Assembly (NCBI GenBank): GCA_020205615.1
Contig: CM035168.1
Span: forward strand, 5,708,237-5,772,236
Length of the DNA stretch: 64,000 nucleotides
DNA from: Panax quinquefolius
Taxonomy: Eukaryota; Streptophyta; Magnoliopsida; Apiales; Araliaceae
Direction: 5' to 3'
In this document: positions 34,156 through 46,050 of the stretch, piece after piece
Layout of the letters: each line of letters opens with the position of its first letter
Position numbering within the stretch: position 1 is the first letter of the stretch
Translations under genes and position numbers: made by a program
The notes under the pieces: model-generated
The model's input: only the letters and a program-made list of their open reading frames with translations
What the model was told of the DNA's origin: nothing
Databases searched by the model: none

Positions 34156-35534
34156 ATCATCATTTAAGATAAGCCCCTAAAATTCATCATCGTCGACAGC
34201 CAAAAAAAGGAGCAAAAGAATTTTAAAAAACCTTAAATATCAAATCTCAAATCAAAAAAGAAGAAGAAAAAATGAGGAAACCTTAAAATCTCAAATTTAA
34301 AACCTCTTCTAACCTGATAGCCAATCATGCCTTAATTCTATTATCCTTTAAGATAAGCCCCTGCCCTGCATACATTAACATCACCTTTCTCCTGTCCAGA
34401 TCTCATACTCACCCCAATCAAACGCACATCATTCAAGCAAAATCTTTGAAGTTGAATTCAGAACCCACTGAACTCTTGTAAGTTGGTCAGATCCGAACGA
34501 AGAAAGTGAAGTTGGGGAGAGATCGTGACCGACAACGATGAGAAGAGATAATGATGGTGAGGAGATTAATTTTGGCCATTGAATTGTGTTGAAGAACTAA
34601 GGATTTCAGTTGTTCAAAGGCTGTGAATAGATGAGATTCTTCTTCTTCTTCTTCATAATAGCCCTGTTTAATCATCTTAGTAAAAATCGAAATCTGAAGT
34701 GAAATGAGAGAGGATAGATCGAAATCTGAAATGAAGTGAGGTAGGATGGGTTAACTTTATTTTGTTTATTGTTTTGTTTAATTATTATTTTACTTAATAG
34801 TTATATTACTATTTTGCCTTTATTACTTACATAAAATGATAAAAGTAAATTTGAAAAATGACTTATTTTTAACACAAGCACTAACATGACATGTATTCAA
34901 GTCACGTCAGTAATTTTTGACGTGACAAACCTTATTGAATGGAAGTAAAAAAATTTAATAATTTAATTATCTAATTGATATAATTAAAAGATAGATCACT
35001 GAATGAAATATGGTCTATAATTTAGACTAAATAATTTATATTTAAGCCAATTATAAACATAAAAATGTCAAAAAAAAATAATGTAAAAATATCAATTTCG
35101 CTTGCATGGAGTTTACTGTGGATACCCAAATACAAAAAGGACCCTACCCGCCGTTTCATGTAGATCAGAATATATAATAGGCATACACATGATATACATA
35201 CATTTCTCTGTCTCTACTAACCAACCTATTACTGGTCTACATTCTGCAGCTATTCACCTCACCCACAGTGTCGTTTCTCTCGTGCCAGTCCATTTCTTTC
35301 CTAAAATACATACAATATATAATTATACATATAGAGATAGAGAGATAATGTTTGTGTATAACAATGAAATTGTTTTTCTTCTCCCAAAAAGCATACTATT
35401 TTCTCCCTTTCTCTCTCTACCCTGCTCTTTTACAGTACCACTGACAGACTGAGACTCTCTCGTCTCATTTTATTGTCTCAGGTTTTGTTTCTTCATAGTT
35501 TGCAGATTGAATCTGTAGTGGGATTGTTGTAAAT
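34156..35534. other. spacer and likely promoter/5' leader of the DUF620 gene
   Basis: No supported gene. The segment TTTAAGATAAGCCCCT occurs twice (34164 and 34354). A 9-bp inverted repeat with ACGT cores lies at 34901-34926. TATATAATAGG lies near 35168 and a pyrimidine-rich stretch at 35390-35500, as expected for a 5' untranslated region. A small upstream frame starts at ATG 35349 and ends at 35452, within the possible leader. Confidence 0.5.
34901..34926. promoter_or_regulatory. inverted repeat GTCACGTCA...TGACGTGAC
   Basis: Perfect 9-bp arms with an 8-bp spacer, containing CACGTCA and TGACGTG, which are ACGT-core sites of the kind bound by plant bZIP factors. It lies about 600 bp upstream of the DUF620 start codon. 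It may instead be a relic of a transposon end, since such motifs are common in plant MITEs. Confidence 0.4.
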
Positions 35535-37840
35535 ATGGAGAAGAAACAAGGATTCTTTTCGGCGTTGAAGGAAGAGGTGGTGAGGGGCTTATCGCCGGCG
35601 AGGTCTCGGGGGAGGAGGAGCCGCAGCGGGTCGCCGAGTTTGGGTTTGTTTAGGCGGAGCAAGGGCTACCTAGTGGCGCCGCCGGAGCAATTTGTTGCGA
35701 GATCGGGGGGTTTTAGGTCGGCGGAGGCGCTGTCGCCTTTGAGGGAAGGCCCAGGTGCCAATGAGGAGATGGACGGTGGTGATTCGAAGGTGGAGAAGTT
35801 GGGCCACTGGATGAAGGGTCAGCTGAGTCGCGAACCATCCGATCTGAGGTTGCTGCTGGGGGTTTTGGGTGCGCCGTTGGCTCCGGTGCACGTTAGCAGT
35901 AATGACCCTTTTCCCCATCTCAGTATCAAAGACACTCCCATTGTAATTTTTCATCCCCTTCTTATTTGTTTCTATTCTCCCTTATTTCTTGTTAAATTTT
36001 TATAAAATAAAACTATTGTAGTTAACTGGTTTTCTGTTCATTACTTGTTTCTTTGGTTATTTATAAATTCATTTGTAATTGCGAAATGGATTATTATGGT
36101 ATCTTAGAATCTAGACTTGATGGTTTGGATTTTGGTTGTTTGAGCATATTATTGATAGAACTACTGTGTATTATACTTTTGGCTGATTATGTTAGTTTTG
36201 TACTTTAGTGGTCATTTGATAATAAATTATGTCCATTAGCTACTGAAGTGTTTCAATCAGAACAAATGTTCTCCCTTTTATTATATCTTTTTTATTTGGG
36301 TATTATATGAAATAAATAAGAACTTTCATGTTTGCAACTCCTTCCTAACATTATATGCAATCTACTGAATCTGTAATATTTTTGTGCTTTGAAAATCTAT
36401 GATATGTGTATGTATGTAGCAATTTATGGCTCTGTACAAGACTTTCTAACTATTTGAGGTTTTGGGAGGGGGCTGAGATGTTAATTTTTTTATTATTATT
36501 TTTCATATGATGTCATCTGCTGTCTTGAGAAAAAATCTACCAAGATTGGGTCTGTTTAAATATTTTAGTAGTTGGACTGTCAGTTTGTCTACTATTAAAT
36601 TTAGATGGGGAACAAATAAAGAACTAACTCCACATGGTGACTTTTTTTTTTTTTAACTTTGGGGGGGAAGGAGGTTGTTAAGCAGTTTAAGAAATTAACA
36701 TTATGATTAGAAAGTTAGTTGACTTGAATGATCATTGTTTGTAGGAAACTTCATCTGCTCAATACATATTGCAACAATTCATAGCAGCGTCAGGAGGCCA
36801 GAAACTTCAAAACTCTATTCAGAATGCTTATGCAATGGGGAAGGTGCGAATGCTAGCCTTTGATATGGAGACTGCTACAAAGGTGATAAAGAGCAGAAAC
36901 TCCTCAAAAACAGCGGAGTCCGGTGGCTTTGTGCTATGGCAGATGAATCCAGACATGTGGTACGTGGAGCTTGCGCTTGGTGGTAGCAAGGTTCATGCTG
37001 GTTGCAATGGAAAGCTTGTGTGGAGGCACACACCATGGCTTGGTTCACATGTTGCAAAAGGGCCTGTTAGACCATTGCGTCGTGCTCTTCAGGTGAAATT
37101 GTCTGTGCTCATACCTCAGTCATGTCTCATTTGTTTGTTTCTTTATTCACTTATCCATTTGGAAATTGAAGATCTAACATATCATCTGCTTGTAGGGTCT
37201 TGACCCGAGAACCACTGCAAGCATGTTTACCAAAGCAAGATGCATTGGAGAGAAGAAAATCAATGGAGAGGATTGTTTCATTCTCAAGCTTTGTGCTGAT
37301 CCTCATACATTGAAATCCAGGAGTGAAGGGCCAGCAGAGATCATAAGGCATGTCTTGTTTGGCTATTTCTGCCAGAAAAAAGGGTTGCTCGTGCACTTGG
37401 AAGACTCTCATTTGACTCGTATCCAAACCAATGGAAGTGACGCTGTTTACTGGGAGACCACAATCAATTCATTTCTTGATGACTATAGGCCTGTTGAGGG
37501 GATTATGATTGCTCACTCAGGGCGATCAATGGTAACCCTTTTCAGGTTTGGAGAAACAGCAATGAGTCACACTAAGACGAGGATGGAAGAAGCATGGACA
37601 ATTGAAGAAGTGGCGTTCAATGTCCCAGGCTTGTCAGTAGACTGTTTCATTCCTCCTGCTGAACTAAGATATGGATCTATGAATGAAGCATGTGAGCTTC
37701 CCCAGGAGGAGAGGGTAAAGACTGCTGTGGCTGCTGCAGCAACAACAGCTTATCGTGCCAAAGTTGCATCACTGGGGAAATCAGACAATACCCACACCAA
37801 TAATAGATTTTATTTTGAAGATGGATATGTGAGAAAGTGA
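35535..37840 (+). CDS. DUF620-family protein, three exons
   Basis: The coding exons are 35535-35942, 36745-37092 and 37196-37840, joined in phase 0 at GT/AG introns of 802 and 103 bp. The product is 466 residues, the usual size for the family. The N-terminus is basic and Ser/Arg-rich (SPARSRGRRSRSGS, about residues 20-33) and includes the segment LRLLLGVLGAPLAPVHV near residue 106. The conserved DUF620 core begins with ETSSAQYILQQFIAASGGQK at exon 2. It continues with GGFVLWQMNPDMWYVELALG, WRHTPWLGSHVAKGPVRPLR, GLDPRTTASMF, EGPAEIIRHVLFGYF and EEVAFNVPGLSVDCFIPPAE. This family (Pfam DUF620) is plant-specific and has no firmly known activity; old annotations call some members lipase-like. No signal peptide or membrane segment is visible. 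All exons are open and intact. Confidence 0.93.
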
Positions 37841-39569
37841 CTCAGTTTGGTTGCAAATCTTTGGACCATGGGTCTAGATCTTAGTTTAGTATAATTGGAC
37901 TGACAAACTTGAAGTGAAGTGGTGAGGTAGGATCTCAGTTGATTGAGGCTTTTTTGAAATTGATATCAAGTCTCCTAGAATCTGTAAATAGTCACAGGGT
38001 GTGTGGGAAGTCTGGGGAATCTGTTAACACTCAGTTTAAGAGTTGCATAATGGATCCAGGCTTTTCCTACTGCATATGGAAGTAAAGGAGGTTTGTTAAC
38101 TTAATTTACTTTCACGCATGAATTTAATGTAACTGTTAAACTGTGACTTGAAACTCCCTCGTGTAAAATCTCTTCTGCAAAGTCTTTCGGCTGTGAACAT
38201 AAATGTCTTTTATGGTTTTGTAAAATTCTCATGGGAAGCAAAAGCTTTTAGATTATGCCTCGCTTGACAATTGTTGGGTATGAGTATTAGTGTGTATTAA
38301 AATAGTTCAAAGATGTGGTGAAAAAACTCAGTTCTATCTTTGCCTGCTGTTTTTTAATTCAGAACCTTTATAATTAGTTATTCAGTATGGTTACTGGTTG
38401 TGGATTATGACTATGAACATTGCTGGGAAAGCTGTGTACAAATCATGATATTCAGCAAAGATATTGTACACATCAATATGCTTTGTTTCCATTTATTCTC
38501 TTCCATATAATCATTCAAACTTCTGCTAAAAGGTAACTGGTTGTTTCATAGTTTACTATGCGGACCAGTTCTGTCCTTCAAATTGTTGATTATGTTCTTT
38601 TTGCTGGCAATGTGTTTGTTTTCTGTCTCTTTTTCCAATGTCCGTGCTAATCATCACTGCCTCGTAATTTGCCAGTGAGGCTGCAAAATGAAGTTCAATT
38701 TCCGCATTTAGAGGAAGGGAAGTAATAAATGCACTACTCACTCCGCTATAGAACAAAATTTGCTCAATTTCACCTTGCAGAGATTTCTAGGCGGTGAAAT
38801 TTGTAGTTGTGCATTTAATCATCTCCCTCGAAGAAAATGTAGCAAATTTCACAAATTCTCACGGGTTGACATAAGGTTGTAAACGAGCCGAACAGTTCGG
38901 GCTCGATTTGAAAAAATACGAACGAGACTTAGATTCATTAATAATATGATTCGAACGAATGTGAAGACACCCCAAATCAATAATTTTTATTATTTTGTTG
39001 CTGTGGATAAACTATTATTCATCCTGAAAATGTTCACTCTGCTGAGCAGCCTGAGCTTGTTCTTGCAACTTTCTTGCTCTACCGTTTAATATCCTAGATT
39101 CGCGCATTCTGTATAAGGTATATGTTTATCATCATACTTGTAGTTTGAAACTATTTGTAGCTGTTTCCAGTGGGATTCATCAGAAAAGATGACCTGTGAT
39201 TCATAATAACATGTTCACTAGCACATCTTAAAACTGGCACAAGTTTGTACTAGTAGCAACTTCCTTCTTGGCTGGACCTCTGTGTTCTTGTTCAAATTTG
39301 GGTTCTGTCAAATTTAACACCCAAGTCGGGAAAACTTTGTTACATATTCAGCTTCTTCACTGAAAATGTTGTAACAAAATATACTTTGACATGTCATCTA
39401 TTGACAAAGCAAGAAACAAAACCAGGCTGCTTGTATATGATCAATGTACAAGACAATTAGAAACCTGAATGAGAAATAACTCCAGTGCTGCCAGTAGTTT
39501 TTGAGAATTGGCTAAGATCCAAAAATGAAAATAAAAAGGTTGAGGTCAGACCACGAGAACTCGAGAGTT

Positions 39570-39600
<31 letters not shown>

Positions 39601-40221
39601 CAAATGGGTAGTGGGTAACATTATCTGATTTATTTCCGCAAGGAGTAGGTCTAAAAAATATTCTGCACTGTTAGACTGTTGTGTACAATATATGATCAGA
39701 GACTTGATTCCATCGAGTAATAAACGTGTATGAATTTACTGACGGTGTTTGATGTCTATGGTTTGATCAGTTGAGGAGAATTTTCTAGGTGCTGAATTTG
39801 TAAAAAGTTTTGTGAGGTGTCTGTTACATCTCTGGTGCCTGCGAGCAATTGTTCAGCACAAGCAATGTGGGACTCTTAAACACGTAAGTCTTCTCCTCTT
39901 CACATGTACTCGTGTTTGTAGAAGTCACTCCCCAATTATGACAATGAAGATAAATTCTGATGAAATGCTACTAGATTTTGACATGGACATTTAAATTCTA
40001 GGATATGCTGCTCTCTTATTTCACAATTAAAAGCTGCATTATATGGTAATGCAAAACCATCAGCAACGATAAACAGAGTTTTCCCTCCTTTCTAAGCTTA
40101 TTTTAATTTTTTAGGCATAGCTAACCAGTTTTATGCCCTGATCTTCTGACACTATTGCATAAGTCTGTGAGTGGTTACATAATAAAAGGCTCGAGTTCTG
40201 ATAACGTATTCTGAAGTTATT
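37841..40221. other. spacer after the DUF620 gene
   Basis: The first few hundred bases are the likely 3' untranslated region. No gene is supported. Visible items are a T22/A11 homopolymer junction at 39568-39600 and a near-perfect hairpin CGAGCCGAAC...GTTCGGGCTCG at 38884-38905. Confidence 0.6.
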
Positions 40222-40708
40222 TACTCACTTCGTTCTAAAATCAAAGATGCATTTTCCAAAATTAGAGATACATTTTTATTTTAGGACTATAAAGTGGTAT
40301 GATATACCTATCATGTTTTTTTACTATCATATCTATCATCACACAACCACTACTAAATTCTTAACTAATATTCTGTTTGGTTTCTTAACTCGTTCTTATG
40401 TTTGGTTACTTAAAAAGGGAGGGAATGAGCATTCCAATAGAATGCCTAATCAAATGTTTAAAGGAATGCTTTATTCCATCAGGAGGATGAGTAAGGATTA
40501 TCCATTCCATTTCGATCGACAAACTTACAAAAAAAACTCAATCAATCAAAATCATGTAGCTTCTCGTTCTGACATATGACCATTCCAAATTCCCATTCTG
40601 ATTCCAATATTGTAACCAAACAGAGTACAAGAGTACAACTGAGAACATAAAATATCCTTAGAATTTTGTTTTGACATATATATTTCTAATTTTGGAATGG
40701 AGGGAGTA
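40222..40708. mobile_element. Stowaway-like MITE with a nested insertion
   Basis: The left end TACTCACTTCGTTCTAAAAT and right end ...TTGGAATGGAGGGAGTA are inverted, imperfect copies of the CTCCCTCCGT-type terminus of Stowaway MITEs, with TA at each border. AAATTAGAGATACATTTTTA near the left end pairs with TATATTTCTAATTTTGG at the right. It is longer than a normal Stowaway because another element sits inside it. Confidence 0.65.
40399..40622. mobile_element. MITE with 11-bp inverted ends nested in the Stowaway
   Basis: The ends TGTTTGGTTAC and GTAACCAAACA are exact complements. Inner GGAATG/CATTCC repeats are typical of plant GTTTGGTT-type MITEs. No clear target duplication is visible, so the superfamily is open. 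Confidence 0.6.
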
Positions 40709-40783
40709 TTAGGTGGACTCTTATTGGATAGAATATATTGATGCAGCCAACTCCTAAAACAAATGCCAGGAAAGCAGAACAGA

Positions 40784-40995
40784 TACTCCCCCTCCCGTTC
40801 CACAAAAAGAGTCCCATTTAAAAAAATTTCAAAATATGAAGGATATATCTGTATTCCGTATTTATCCCTAAAATTGGCGGGTGTTGGTTAGTAGTAGTGG
40901 ATAATGATGAAATTGTGATAGTGAGGTTGAGGCCATTGTGTCATTTTATTCTGCAATCAATTGAAATGGTACTCTTTTTGCGATACAAAATAATA
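40784..40995. mobile_element. second Stowaway-like MITE
   Basis: The left terminus TACTCCCCCTCCCGTTCCAC then AAAAAGAGTCCCATTT; the right terminus GAAATGGTACTCTTTTTGCG is its diverged complement. About 210 bp, no coding potential. The exact right edge is uncertain. Confidence 0.65.
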
Positions 40996-42840
40996 AATAG
41001 CAAATGATACGAAATATGTTTCTGAAATGATCTTTGAATTGGCTAGTGGTTTTGAGTAAAACTAAACTCTCTCGTTACCCAATTTTTATCCAAACTGCTT
41101 TAAACTTCTTGTATTTGATCTTGGTGGACTGTATGTAGTTTTTTCAATGACTTGCAAAATAGATGGATATGTTGATGCTCTCCAGTACTATTGTGCACAA
41201 TATCTTCACTGCACTAGAATTTCTAAGAGAGAAGTGCGTATTGGGCATCTTGCTAGTTGTGCAATTGTCAATATGGAAAAGCAAATAGTCTAACACCAGA
41301 AGCAGCTTTTATTAAACTATCTGCATGCTACAATTCTCATGGTCCTAACATTCTTTTACCTGAAATAATACTTTCTGCTATAGTGCTATTCCTTTGTAGC
41401 ATGTGATTGAACCCTGGTTTTAAGCATGAAATATTGGCAAAATAATAATGTCTTGTTAGTAACTAAAACGAATATTTGTCAAATGAAAGAAAACTTTCAA
41501 GGCTTCTAAGCTTGGAATAATACAGAAAGCAACTTTCACTCTTCAGTTTCACCTAGGATAGTGTGAGTAGATCATGAACTAGGTATCCCCTCATCATGAT
41601 CTTAGGAATTAACGTAGTTATTTTCCACGCCTATTGTACAAGAAGTAATAAACTAGATTAAGATACGACAAAAACCAGATGTCTTTACAAGAACTAAATC
41701 ATCATGATTATTGTAAACAGGAAAGGTACATTGGTTTTGGGTAGTAGAAGAATGTTTAGGCGAATAACCATTCGCTAACGAAGATTAATAACTGTAAAAT
41801 CTACTTTTCATGATTCTATATTATAGCAGCCGCATATTCTTGAGACCTTCCCCATATGTACTAACCCCTGTTTTTAATCTTTTTATTGTTTATATTCTTA
41901 GATTTGCTAGTTGTGGGATTCATATTTATTTGAAGAATTCATTCAAATGCTCTAAAGTGAAAAGGGACCACAATTTCACTTCTGGTTTGAAGGGACAATC
42001 TCCCATTTTCAAGCTGTGGTCCTCACCCCCTTTTGCAGCTCCCATCTGAATGCTCATTGCATATACACTTTCTTAATCCTTAAAAATGTCAGACAATTAA
42101 GGTTGTTTACTAGTACATGACCTGGCTTATTAATTAACTAGTTGCAAGTTGCAACTAAGACTATTGATTGATTCACAACAGAGGCTACATTAGATTATTT
42201 GCTAATCTATATATGTTCTTATGGGTAATAAAGGAGTAGAATTCTATATGTTTTTTTTTATTTTCCAATGGAATGATATATTTTACTGATGTTATTTGGT
42301 AGATAAGTTTATCTCGGAGTAATGATAAAATCATTGGCTAAAGAACCTGTTAAGAAAATTTAAAGATGCTAAGCAACATAATTAATTAGTTAATTACAAA
42401 ATATCTATAGATTTTTAAACACGCTCGCACACATGCAGCTAAGAAAAAGTAGATGGAGAAATTTAGTTCTGCTATAGGAACAAGGAATTACTTTACTGTT
42501 TCCTCGTTCATGTATTTGCTGTAATTGAAGTAGATTTGCAATCTTTCATATGCAATCATTTTTCAGATAAGACAAATTAGGCTTGTGCATCAGAATAATA
42601 AGAAGCATAAAAGAACATTTAGAAAAAGATGATTTTTTTTATTTATTTTTTTACCAAAGATTGCCCAACAGAACTCTGATCCGCTAAAAGAAAGAGTAAC
42701 CCACTCACAATAGAAAACTGTATTTTAAAATTTATGCATTGATAGAATCTTCTCGTGCTAGTCAAGTCACCATTCCACTATCCTCCCATTCTTTTTACCT
42801 ACATTCATCTTCACATGTAAAAGTCTAAAACCCTGATCCC
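40996..42840. other. spacer upstream of the ARM/TPR gene
   Basis: AT-rich, with no supported gene, RNA or transposon end. Short open frames here have no protein-like composition. Confidence 0.5.
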
Positions 42841-42841
42841 A

Positions 42842-42848
42842 TATATAA
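42842..42848 (+). promoter_or_regulatory. likely TATA box of the ARM/TPR gene
   Basis: TATATAA in the context CCCATATATAATC, 45 bp before the ATG at 42893, followed by a pyrimidine-rich leader (CTTGTTTTCTTTTCTTCC). A short 5' leader would result if transcription starts about 30 bp downstream. Confidence 0.5.
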
Positions 42849-42892
42849 TCATTTTCAAAAACCCTCGACTTGTTTTCTTTTCTTCCTAATCC

Positions 42893-45186
42893 ATGGATTC
42901 TCAAACAAGAATGGATGATATTTCTACCAGCACAGCCACCACCACGATGATCGAGCAACCTTGTACTAATCCGCGTTGTTTCTTTTGCATCATGAAGGAG
43001 CCAATCTCATCGATCAGGAGATTAGGAATCGAAAAATGCTTCAAAGAAATACAACTGATTGGTGATGAAGAACATGTTCTAGTGCTAAGTGCTCTATGGA
43101 ACATTGCCATGACACATCCTAATGATCCAGAGTTTCCGTCTCTTGGCATCTTCAAGTGCATGGCTAGTTTACTCTCTAGAGGCATAAATGATAGAGTTTG
43201 GCTTCTAAAAGGCCAAAATATATACATTCCATATTATGCAGCTCATGTCATTGGTTCCTATACCATGAACAAGGTTGAGTTTGCAGAAAAAGCGGTGGAA
43301 TCAGGTGTGATACCTCCATTGTTAGAGCTTATGAGGGGAAAAATGAGTTGGGTTGAGCAAAGGGTAGCGGTTAGAGCACTTGGACATCTCGCAAGCTATG
43401 AAAGAACATTTGAATTTGTGGCCAAACATGAAGAAGAGGTGGTTAAGTTAGCGATGAATTTAGCTTCCACTTGTCTAGAACTAGTGTTTGATATGTTTGT
43501 GGGAGTGAAGGATGAGAGTATGAGGTTGAAATATCACGGTGACTTGCTTACACGTGGTGTTGGAGGGGTAGAAATGCAGAACCGGAAGGCTGAGGAATGG
43601 GCTAGCCAAATGCAGTGCTGGTCTTTACATCTTCTAAACTGCTTTGCTATCAAAGAGAGGTCTATAAATCTCGTTTGTAGACGAGATTTCTTGAAGGACT
43701 TGTGTGAAATGTGGGGTGGCTTGGTGAATCACACATCACCTGCTGGGGTTGGACTTATTAGAATTTTGTGTTACACTAAAATTGGAAGAACGAGAATTGC
43801 TGAATCTAATGAGGTCATCGATAGTCTCTGTAATCTCTCGAGATCTTCAGATGATTGGCAATACATGGGCATTGATTGTTTACTTTTACTTCTCAAAGAT
43901 ACTGATACAAGGTACAAAGTTATTGAAATTGCCACCTTGTATCTGATTGATTTAGCTGAGCTTAGAACTATTGGAGAAAGATCAAATTTAGGCAAAACCA
44001 TCACAAGAACACTTCTTCAAGATTTTAAGAGAAACAAGTCCAAGATCAAAAATGATGAAGTTCAGAGAGCACTAGAAGAAATATGGGTTTTGAAGGTAGA
44101 GAAGAGGAGAAAAGAAAATTCCATGTCTGATGAAAAAGAGGAAGAGAAAAGAGTTTTGGTAAGCTTGATAAAACAACAAGGAAACCATAGCTTTTTGTTA
44201 GGAGAGATTGAAGAAGCAGTTATGAAGTACACAGAGGCTTTGGAGTTGTGCCCATTAAGACTTAGAAAAGAAAGAACTGTTCTTTATAGTAATAGAGCTC
44301 AATGTCATTTGTTGCTTAGTAACACAGATTCTGCCATTAGTGACACAACTAGAGCTCTTTGCCTTTCGAATCCTCCAAACTCTCACCCGAAAAGCCTTTG
44401 GAGAAGATCACAGGCTTATGACATGAAAGGGCAGGCTAAAGAGAGCTTAATGGACTGCCTCATGTTCATAAATAGCTGCTACATCAAATCAGATAATTCC
44501 ACAAAGGATGTGAAAATTCCATACTACGCGGTGCGTATGATCAGCAAGCAGATGGATTCAACATGGCTTTTTGCAGCTGCAAGGTCCAAAACATTGAACA
44601 ATTATGTCACTGGAGTACATAAATCGTGTCGCTGTGATTCTGAAAGTGGCTATGAAGATTACATACATGATGAAGTGATGGGAAAGACTTTTGAGAACAA
44701 GGTTTCCATGTCAGGTAAGTTTCATTATTTGTAATCCATTACATATAGCTCCATTATTATATGTATATAATCTAATGGTGCACAAGTTGGTGACTTTGTC
44801 TTAGTATTATTACATCATTATATAGAAGAATGATCTATAGCCAGCGTTAGATGACATCTAACTTCCGGGACAAAGAGTCATATTAACTCCAGGAACTGTA
44901 GTGCAAAACACCTTTTGGGTATTACCCTCGAAAGTTAGATGTAATCTAACACTGGCTACGTACGGATCAGACTCCTATACAATATATAAATACAAGTTGG
45001 TGACTTCGCATAGTATTACATAGTTATATATATATATATCATGTGAATTACTTTTGGCTTCCAACTTTTTCAGGTCTGTCCACCATCCTAGAAGAACCTT
45101 TTATGAAAAATGGTGGGAGTACTAGTAGGAGAAAGCTGGAAATTAGAGGTAGAAGAAGAAAATCCGCCTCGGCGTGGTCAACTTAA
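42893..45186 (+). CDS. ARM-repeat/TPR-domain protein, two exons
   Basis: Exon 1 is 42893-44714. The frame stays open to 44734, but CAG|GTAAGT at 44714/44715 and TTTTTCAG at 45066-45073 define an intron. Exon 2 (45074-45186) adds 37 codons starting GLSTILEEPF and ending in a basic tail RGRRRKSASAWST. The product is 644 residues. Residues 24-32 hold a Cys cluster (CTNPRCFFC). Residues about 60-400 are helical ARM-like repeats (VEQRVAVRALGHLASYE, WQYMGIDCLLLLLKD). Residues about 422-540 form TPR units (LIKQQGNHSFLLGEIEEAVM, LYSNRAQCHLLLSNTDSAIS). Such repeats bind other proteins, and the TPR part resembles co-chaperone types. The exact partner is unknown. A second Met lies at residue 7. The gene is intact and has no frame damage. 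Confidence 0.9.
44831..44969. mobile_element. small MITE in the intron of the ARM/TPR gene
   Basis: Inverted ends of about 35 bp: TAGCCAGCGTTAGATGACAT + CTAACTTC on the left and the complement of GTAGCCAGTGTTAGATTACA + TCTAACTTTC on the right. TGATC is found at both outer edges. Each end holds its own small palindrome (GTTAGATG-A-CATCTAAC at 44846-44862). The target duplication is not resolved. Confidence 0.7.
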
Positions 45187-45864
45187 GGTCAAATGCATGT
45201 AACAGATACTATGCAGATTGTGTTTTACAGATCTAGATGTGAGTACTGGCCAAAAACAAATATTAGATGTTACATTTAATTATGATCAACATTAATTATG
45301 CAGTTGGAAATATTGATCTATGTACTATATGATATGATATCACAACATTAATCCCACTTTATGATTTTATTAAGTTTACTAATTTGGATTAGAAAGATGA
45401 TAACATGGTATATATTAATATTCAATTTTTTTATAAAAAAAATTGCCCCATCTTTGTATTATTTCATTCAACAACATTGTTGAGGCTTAACCTTTTTTTT
45501 TATTATTTTTTTAATTTAGCTGAAATCTTAACCTTGTGAGTAGTTGTTTTACCATTAATCTTTTCAAAAGAAAAAAAAATAAAAAAATTGCATTGTGCAT
45601 GCAGATGATCAGAGAATTGTGGAAAGGAAAACTATATATAAATATAATTTAGAAGAATATCTTTTTAAAAAAAAAAAAGAAAACTCACTAGACTTTCTGT
45701 TATTCCTTTACTCATTTTTGGTACTAATAATTATTGAAAATATTGAATGAGTTTAATTCATGGAGGAGTTGAAGTTGACAGATGAGAGGATGATGATCAT
45801 GCAATACAAAATTATTTCTTTAATGTTCAAATCAAACATTCTGGAATGCCATTATCTTCTTTTA

Positions 45865-46050
45865 GGGGTCGTTTGGTTCCAATCTTAATTTATACAGGAA
45901 CGAGGGTTTTGGAGACAAAAGGTGGTGGTGGTGATATCATAAAACTATCACTAGTACGTACGTACCGTACGTAATTCAACCAAAACATTGACCTTACTAC
46001 GCTTTGATTGGCTTATATGGTCTTATCAAATTCTCAAACCAAACGATCCC
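45865..46050. mobile_element. PIF/Harbinger-like MITE with TTA duplication
   Basis: The ends GGGGTCGTTTGGTT and AACCAAACGATCCC are inverted with one mismatch. TTA flanks both sides (45862-45864 and 46051-46053), the target duplication of the PIF/Harbinger group. 186 bp, non-coding. Confidence 0.75.

Noticed and set aside
34487..34675. Reverse 62-codon frame with a Glu run (from a TTC repeat)
   Set aside because: A start and short Glu tract only; no family, no conserved downstream exon, and it lies in a GAA-rich spacer. A real small exon is not excluded but not supported.
38884..38905. CGAGCCGAAC hairpin as an rRNA, tRNA or terminator element
   Set aside because: No cloverleaf or T-loop box around it and no conserved RNA match recognised; likely a fragment of a dispersed repeat.
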